Below are positions 60,360-64,000 of a DNA stretch of 64,000 nt, in pieces. Each line of letters starts with the position of its first letter. Position 1 is the stretch's first letter. The notes below the pieces were generated by a model, which did no database searches, was not told where the DNA came from, and saw only the letters and a list, made by a program, of their open reading frames with translations. The position numbers were made by a program, and so were the translations under genes. The stretch comes from CBDCPI01 sp965220245 (lineage in GTDB: Bacteria; Chloroflexota; Dehalococcoidia; Lucifugimonadales; UBA3495), in the NCBI GenBank assembly GCA_965220245.1, contig CBDCPI010000014.1:310001-374000 (forward strand), given 5' to 3'.

Positions 60360-62024
60360 TTATTCTTGGAGGGTTAAGACCATGGTAACTTGTGATTGCT
60401 CCGCGGTGGCGGACCCGGTGATAAATAATGTGCTTAGCGGCTCGATTAGCGGCTCAACTTCCCGCCTATAATCGTAGCGAGCGTCCGGGTCCAGAGAGCG
60501 GTCCACCATCTCCAAGATGGCTGCAATGTCGGCGTAGAGGAGCACGTGATGCGGCTCCGGCGCCAAGCCGGCCAGCCGGGCGAACTCTGGCGCGGAGGTT
60601 AAAGCGCCGATGTCCCCTGACAATGTGTCAAAGAACCGCTGCAAGCTATCGCGAGTGCTGCCCACTGCCAGCCACTCGCCGGTCACCGAATAACCGGGAG
60701 AATGGCCCATCAAGGCATCGTCAATATCATCCCCCGTTGGGGCCACTACCGTGTGACCACCGAGTTCCACCCGGTCGAAATTTATTCCGCCTTCTTCCTG
60801 AATCAACTCAACGAACCTATCGAGCACTCGTTCAATGCTTTGGGAGTCCTGCACGCCGGCTAGCAATAGACCCTGGACGGTCCCAGACTCGACTCCTTCA
60901 TAGCGATTAAAGCGGATGTCGCTGGGCAGCAACGCTAATGCGACCTCGCCGGACAGCGCATTGACTATGTCCCGCTCTATATTGATCTCCGTACTCTCCT
61001 CGAAGTCCTTCACAAACCGCTCCGCTTCATTTACGGCATCAGGTTCCAGGTCTTCTAGGCTCTCCCAGAATCTTTCCCACATCTCGCCGACTCCCACGCC
61101 AGCCAATATGAACACGGTGTCCGCGGGCAGGACATCCGGCCCCTGTACGCTGCGGTCGCTGCTCAAGGTGACGGCGCCAGCGGGAGTGTCACTCGTTATG
61201 TCGAGCCGGAAGCCCCGCTTGAGGAACGACGCGGAAATCGCCAAGTACTCCGGCGTGCTGCGTTTAAGCCCCGCTAACGCTTGGGCCTCATCGCCGAATT
61301 CACCAACCATCTCCTCAAAAGAGTCGATCAACTCTTGAGCCTGAACGAAGGTGAACATAACCCGGTCTTCCGGGAGAGACTCACGGGCCGTCATGAAGAG
61401 CGGGGCCTCCGCCAGCGGCCTCGTTGGCGGCGAGGCTAGGTCACGGACCATACCGGTCAACGTGGCTGCATTACCCGCTATTAGCAGGTACTCGTCGGTG
61501 ATGCCTATAGCGACGTCTTCACTATCGGCAATCCAAAGCTGGGCGCCTCGGTAAGTATCTCTGTCGAAATCCGTATGAAGCTCATCCGATAGAGACCGGA
61601 CGAGGTCGTCTATGAAATCGAGGGCCGAATCACGGTCCTTGACCTGCGCCATTACGACCCACTCAGCATTCTCCGGTCCGCTGCTCAGTAGCGCGAAGGT
61701 AACATCGGTCCCGATCCACGGTTCTACGTCATCCAGGAAGTGAATACCGGTGTCGTCCTCGATCTTCTCCAATAGCTCGTTTCGCCTGTCGATGAAGGCA
61801 TCGGTCTGGAGCAGCGATACAAACTCCCGGGCCAACCGTAGCTGGCCTGCTCCTGGCCGGAGGTTAATCGAGGCGTATACTTGGGTGTCGGCAGGGAGGA
61901 AAGCCGCCGTTGCTTCTCCGGGACGGCTCAACCCGCGGAGAAAGAGCACCAACACTACGGCGATTACCGCAGCCGCAATCAATAAGATGACGCCGCCAAT
62001 CAGGACTCGTCTTCTTCGAGTCAT
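60360..62024 (-). CDS. DUF3352-domain membrane-anchored protein
   Basis: A 554-residue protein with a basic start and a single N-terminal helix (VLIGGVILLIAAAVIAVVLVLFLRGL), then an extracytoplasmic DUF3352 body starting ATAAFLPADTQVYASINLRPGAGQLRLAREF. The domain seems to be repeated in two halves: ADSEDVAIGITDEYLLIAGN in the first and SPGYSVTGEWLAVGSTRDSLQRFF in the second. The family is common in Chloroflexota and Actinomycetota and has no established function. The downstream gene is a lipoprotein of similar type. Confidence 0.82.
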   Translation of the reverse strand: MTRRRRVLIGGVILLIAAAVIAVVLVLFLRGLSRPGEATAAFLPADTQVYASINLRPGAGQLRLAREFVSLLQTDAFIDRRNELLEKIEDDTGIHFLDDVEPWIGTDVTFALLSSGPENAEWVVMAQVKDRDSALDFIDDLVRSLSDELHTDFDRDTYRGAQLWIADSEDVAIGITDEYLLIAGNAATLTGMVRDLASPPTRPLAEAPLFMTARESLPEDRVMFTFVQAQELIDSFEEMVGEFGDEAQALAGLKRSTPEYLAISASFLKRGFRLDITSDTPAGAVTLSSDRSVQGPDVLPADTVFILAGVGVGEMWERFWESLEDLEPDAVNEAERFVKDFEESTEINIERDIVNALSGEVALALLPSDIRFNRYEGVESGTVQGLLLAGVQDSQSIERVLDRFVELIQEEGGINFDRVELGGHTVVAPTGDDIDDALMGHSPGYSVTGEWLAVGSTRDSLQRFFDTLSGDIGALTSAPEFARLAGLAPEPHHVLLYADIAAILEMVDRSLDPDARYDYRREVEPLIEPLSTLFITGSATAEQSQVTMVLTLQE

Positions 62025-62203
62025 CCGTCCTCCGCACCGGACCCCAAGTTGGACCGTTTATCCTTTACGTCCCTAACGAGGAACCGACATAAGGCCGCCC
62101 CGACCCATCGCCGTGGTGCGATTATATTGACGGTAATTAACCCTTACAAGCGAATTTAAGGGTCTTTCGATTCTCGATGTTAAGTGGATACAGACACCCA
62201 CGC

Positions 62204-62332
62204 CAGGTCATTCTGAGGAGCTTGCGACGAAGAATCTAAAATGTTTCGGCAGCAAAGCGGCCTGGAAGGCCAGGACTTTAGACCCTTCGCTGTCGCTCAG
62301 GGCGACAATCGAAAGACCCTGGGGATGACCTG
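62204..62332. repeat. TCTAAAATCC-type palindromic repeat, copy E, with nested inverted ends
   Basis: CAGGTCAT (62204-62211) and ATGACCTG (62325-62332) form the ends. Within them lie AGAATCTAAAATG and GGACTTTAGACCC. A further inverted pair, GGGTCTTTCGAT (62160-62171) and ATCGAAAGACCC (62308-62319), overlaps it. The gene-free stretch 62025-62446 otherwise shows an AT-rich segment near 62120-62160 and no gene. Confidence 0.65.
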
Positions 62333-62446
62333 TCTGTAGCGGACCACGCGGCAAAAGGGCTCTGTGGTAAAATCGGAAACACTCCGACGGAGAACCAACC
62401 GGCCCAGAGTAGGTTGGGCTATCCATAAGGATTCGCTTAAAGGTCT

Positions 62447-64000
62447 ATGGAAGGGCAATCTGCACTAGGGTCTATTATCACCCCCTATGGCGAAAGCTTG
62501 GTGGACCTCCTTGTCCCTCCAGAAGACAAGGAGGAACTTAAAGACCATGCCAGCCGTCTGCCGTCTATCCAGCTTTCTGACCGGGCAGTCTGCGACTTGG
62601 AGCTACTGGCCACAGGCGGGTTCTCTCCGCTTCAGGGGTTCATGGGCCAGGAAGATCATGCCCGGGTGCTGGGCGAGATGCGTTTGACGGACGGACACCT
62701 CTCGCCGCTTCCGGTTACCCTTCCCGTCGCGCCAGAGGACGTTCACTTGGACCAAGAGGTTGCCCTCCGCGAAGCCAGTAACCGGCTTCTGGCAGTCCTG
62801 GCGATAGAGGAAGCCTACGAGTGGGACCGGCGGGAGGTCTCCCGGCGGGTTTTCGGCACCGAAGACACCGGGCACCCCATGGTCGCGGAGATGGCCCGAT
62901 GGGGTCCGGTTAACCTTGCAGGCCGGTTGCGCGTCTTGGACCTCCCCCGGCACTTTGACTTCCGGGACCTGCGTCTTACCCCGGCCCAGTGTGCGGCCCG
63001 TCTTTCGCAGTTTGGCGCCCGCAACGTAGTAGCTTTCCAGACCCGTAACCCCATGCACCGGGTGCATGAAGAGTTGACCAAACGAGCTGCCGCCGCAGTC
63101 GACGGGGTGCTCCTGCTGCATCCGGTGGTCGGCCTGACCAAGCCTGGCGATGTCGACCATTACACCAGGGTACGCACCTACCGTGCCTTGGCCGGCCAGT
63201 ACTACCCGGCTATCGGCATTGTGCTGGCCCTGCTGCCGTTGGCGATGCGCATGGGGGGTCCCCGGGAGGCCCTATGGCATGCGATCATTCGCCGAAATTA
63301 TGGCGCCAACCACCTGATCGTGGGTAGAGACCACGCCGGTCCGGGCAACGATTCATCCGGGAAGCCCTTCTATGGCCCCTACGACGCTCAGGAGCTTGTC
63401 GAACAGTACTCCGAAGAGGTGGGAGTGAAGGTTGTCCCCTTCAACGAGTTGGTCTACCTTCCCAAAGAGGGCCGATACGAAGAGACTTCCCGAGTCGCCC
63501 CCGGCGCCGTAACTGCGTCGATATCCGGCACCGAGGTCCGGAGGGACTACCTAGAAAAAGGGGTCCGGCTGCCCGACTGGTTTACTCGCCCCGAGGTAGC
63601 CGAGGTCCTGGCCGAAAGCTATCCACCCCGCCATAAACAGGGCGCCTGCGTCTGGTTCACCGGGCTCAGCGGGTCTGGCAAGTCTGTCACGGCCGAAATC
63701 CTGGCCGAGTTGCTCCGGGAGCAAGGCCGTCACGTTACCGTTCTGGACGGTGACGCGATACGCGCTCAGCTTTCAAAAGAGTTGGGGTGCAGCAAAGAGG
63801 ACCGGGATACTAACGTCCTGAGAATAGGTTTCGTGGCCTCAGAAATCGTTAGGGCGGGCGGCGTCGCGCTTTGCGCCGCGGTTAGTCCTTACGCCGCGGC
63901 CCGGGACAGTGTTCGCCGCTTGATTGGCGACGACCGGTTCTTGGAGGTCTTCGTCAATACGCCGATTGAAGTGTGTGAAGCAAGGGACACCAAGGGTTTG
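62447..64000 (+). CDS. bifunctional sulfate adenylyltransferase / APS kinase, 3' end cut off
   Basis: The first 518 codons of a Sat-CysC fusion, running off the window end in frame. The ATP sulfurylase part (about 1-390) has AVCDLELLATGGFSPLQGFM, QTRNPMHRVHEE (from 198) and GRDHAGPG (from 293). The APS kinase part begins near residue 395 with the phosphate loop GLSGSGKSV (406-414) and LDGDAIRAQLS. It converts sulfate and ATP to PAPS, feeding sulfite formation. The downstream sirohaem reductase of this pathway may be the one at 15781-17625. AAAGG precedes the ATG closely. It opens a likely cys operon beyond the window. Confidence 0.92.
   Translation, partial: MEGQSALGSIITPYGESLVDLLVPPEDKEELKDHASRLPSIQLSDRAVCDLELLATGGFSPLQGFMGQEDHARVLGEMRLTDGHLSPLPVTLPVAPEDVHLDQEVALREASNRLLAVLAIEEAYEWDRREVSRRVFGTEDTGHPMVAEMARWGPVNLAGRLRVLDLPRHFDFRDLRLTPAQCAARLSQFGARNVVAFQTRNPMHRVHEELTKRAAAAVDGVLLLHPVVGLTKPGDVDHYTRVRTYRALAGQYYPAIGIVLALLPLAMRMGGPREALWHAIIRRNYGANHLIVGRDHAGPGNDSSGKPFYGPYDAQELVEQYSEEVGVKVVPFNELVYLPKEGRYEETSRVAPGAVTASISGTEVRRDYLEKGVRLPDWFTRPEVAEVLAESYPPRHKQGACVWFTGLSGSGKSVTAEILAELLREQGRHVTVLDGDAIRAQLSKELGCSKEDRDTNVLRIGFVASEIVRAGGVALCAAVSPYAAARDSVRRLIGDDRFLEVFVNTPIEVCEARDTKGL

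Noticed and set aside
1..64000. tRNA, rRNA, riboswitch, prophage or CRISPR loci
   Set aside because: I looked for tRNA T-loop patterns, conserved rRNA blocks, phage structural genes and repeat-spacer arrays and saw none. A tRNA with unusual sequence could still be missed by eye.

Overview
The window looks like a chromosomal segment of a GC-rich, streamlined-to-mid-size environmental bacterium. My best guess is a Chloroflexota member of the SAR202/Dehalococcoidia type. The reasons are four LLM-class flavin oxidoreductases in 64 kb, two of them close paralogues around an alpha/beta hydrolase; a bacterial NurA nuclease; SelB; surface proteins with proline/threonine-rich stalks and calcium-loop C-termini; and many short palindromic repeats. 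This is inference: there is no rRNA or other decisive marker, and I saw no tRNA gene.

Layout. 0-5 kb: a plus-strand LLM oxidoreductase / alpha-beta hydrolase / LLM oxidoreductase cassette, then a Ldh_2-type dehydrogenase. 5-14.8 kb: a GT2 glycosyltransferase, a frame-broken M42 aminopeptidase, a tandem pair of PaREP1-like proteins, a retropepsin-like protein with an NHL propeller, a polysaccharide deacetylase, a HbpS/GlcG-like protein, CcdA, a decayed lipoprotein gene and another LLM oxidoreductase. 14.9-26.2 kb: housekeeping genes, namely hemD coupled to a sirohaem sulfite/nitrite reductase, a DAO-type oxidoreductase, a membrane-anchored HExxH protein, NurA, SelB, a HicAB toxin-antitoxin pair, HemW and a DUF1232 protein. 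26.7-32.8 kb: a MoxR-like ATPase, an SPL-family radical SAM protein, PhoU, a GIY-YIG protein and a CocE/NonD hydrolase, separated by repeat-rich gaps. 33.3-34.7 kb: a mini-element and an IS630 copy. 34.9-43.9 kb: a three-gene surface-protein operon ending in a strong terminator.

44.2-64 kb: another LLM oxidoreductase, a voltage-gated channel with a TLEGW pore filter, an acyl-activating enzyme / ACP / PlsC fusion, an MBL hydrolase with a small overlapping upstream gene, an aldo/keto reductase, a VOC protein, an IS607-type element (serine recombinase plus variant TnpB), a lactonase-type propeller, hypothetical and broken genes, a DinB-like protein, a frameshifted second retropepsin, two anchored DUF3352-like proteins, and a sat-cysC fusion cut off by the window end. 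Sat-CysC, the sirohaem reductase and HemD together point to assimilatory sulfur reduction.

Several reading frames break at short G or C runs (about 6.38, 12.44, 33.74 and 57.76 kb), so some pseudogenes here could be consensus errors rather than biology. The most interesting items are the channel filter, the surface operon with its shared C-terminal module, the acyl-activating fusion, the TnpB lacking its third catalytic Asp, and a set of non-coding mobile elements with clear terminal inverted repeats, including a 172-bp element present twice whole and twice as halves.
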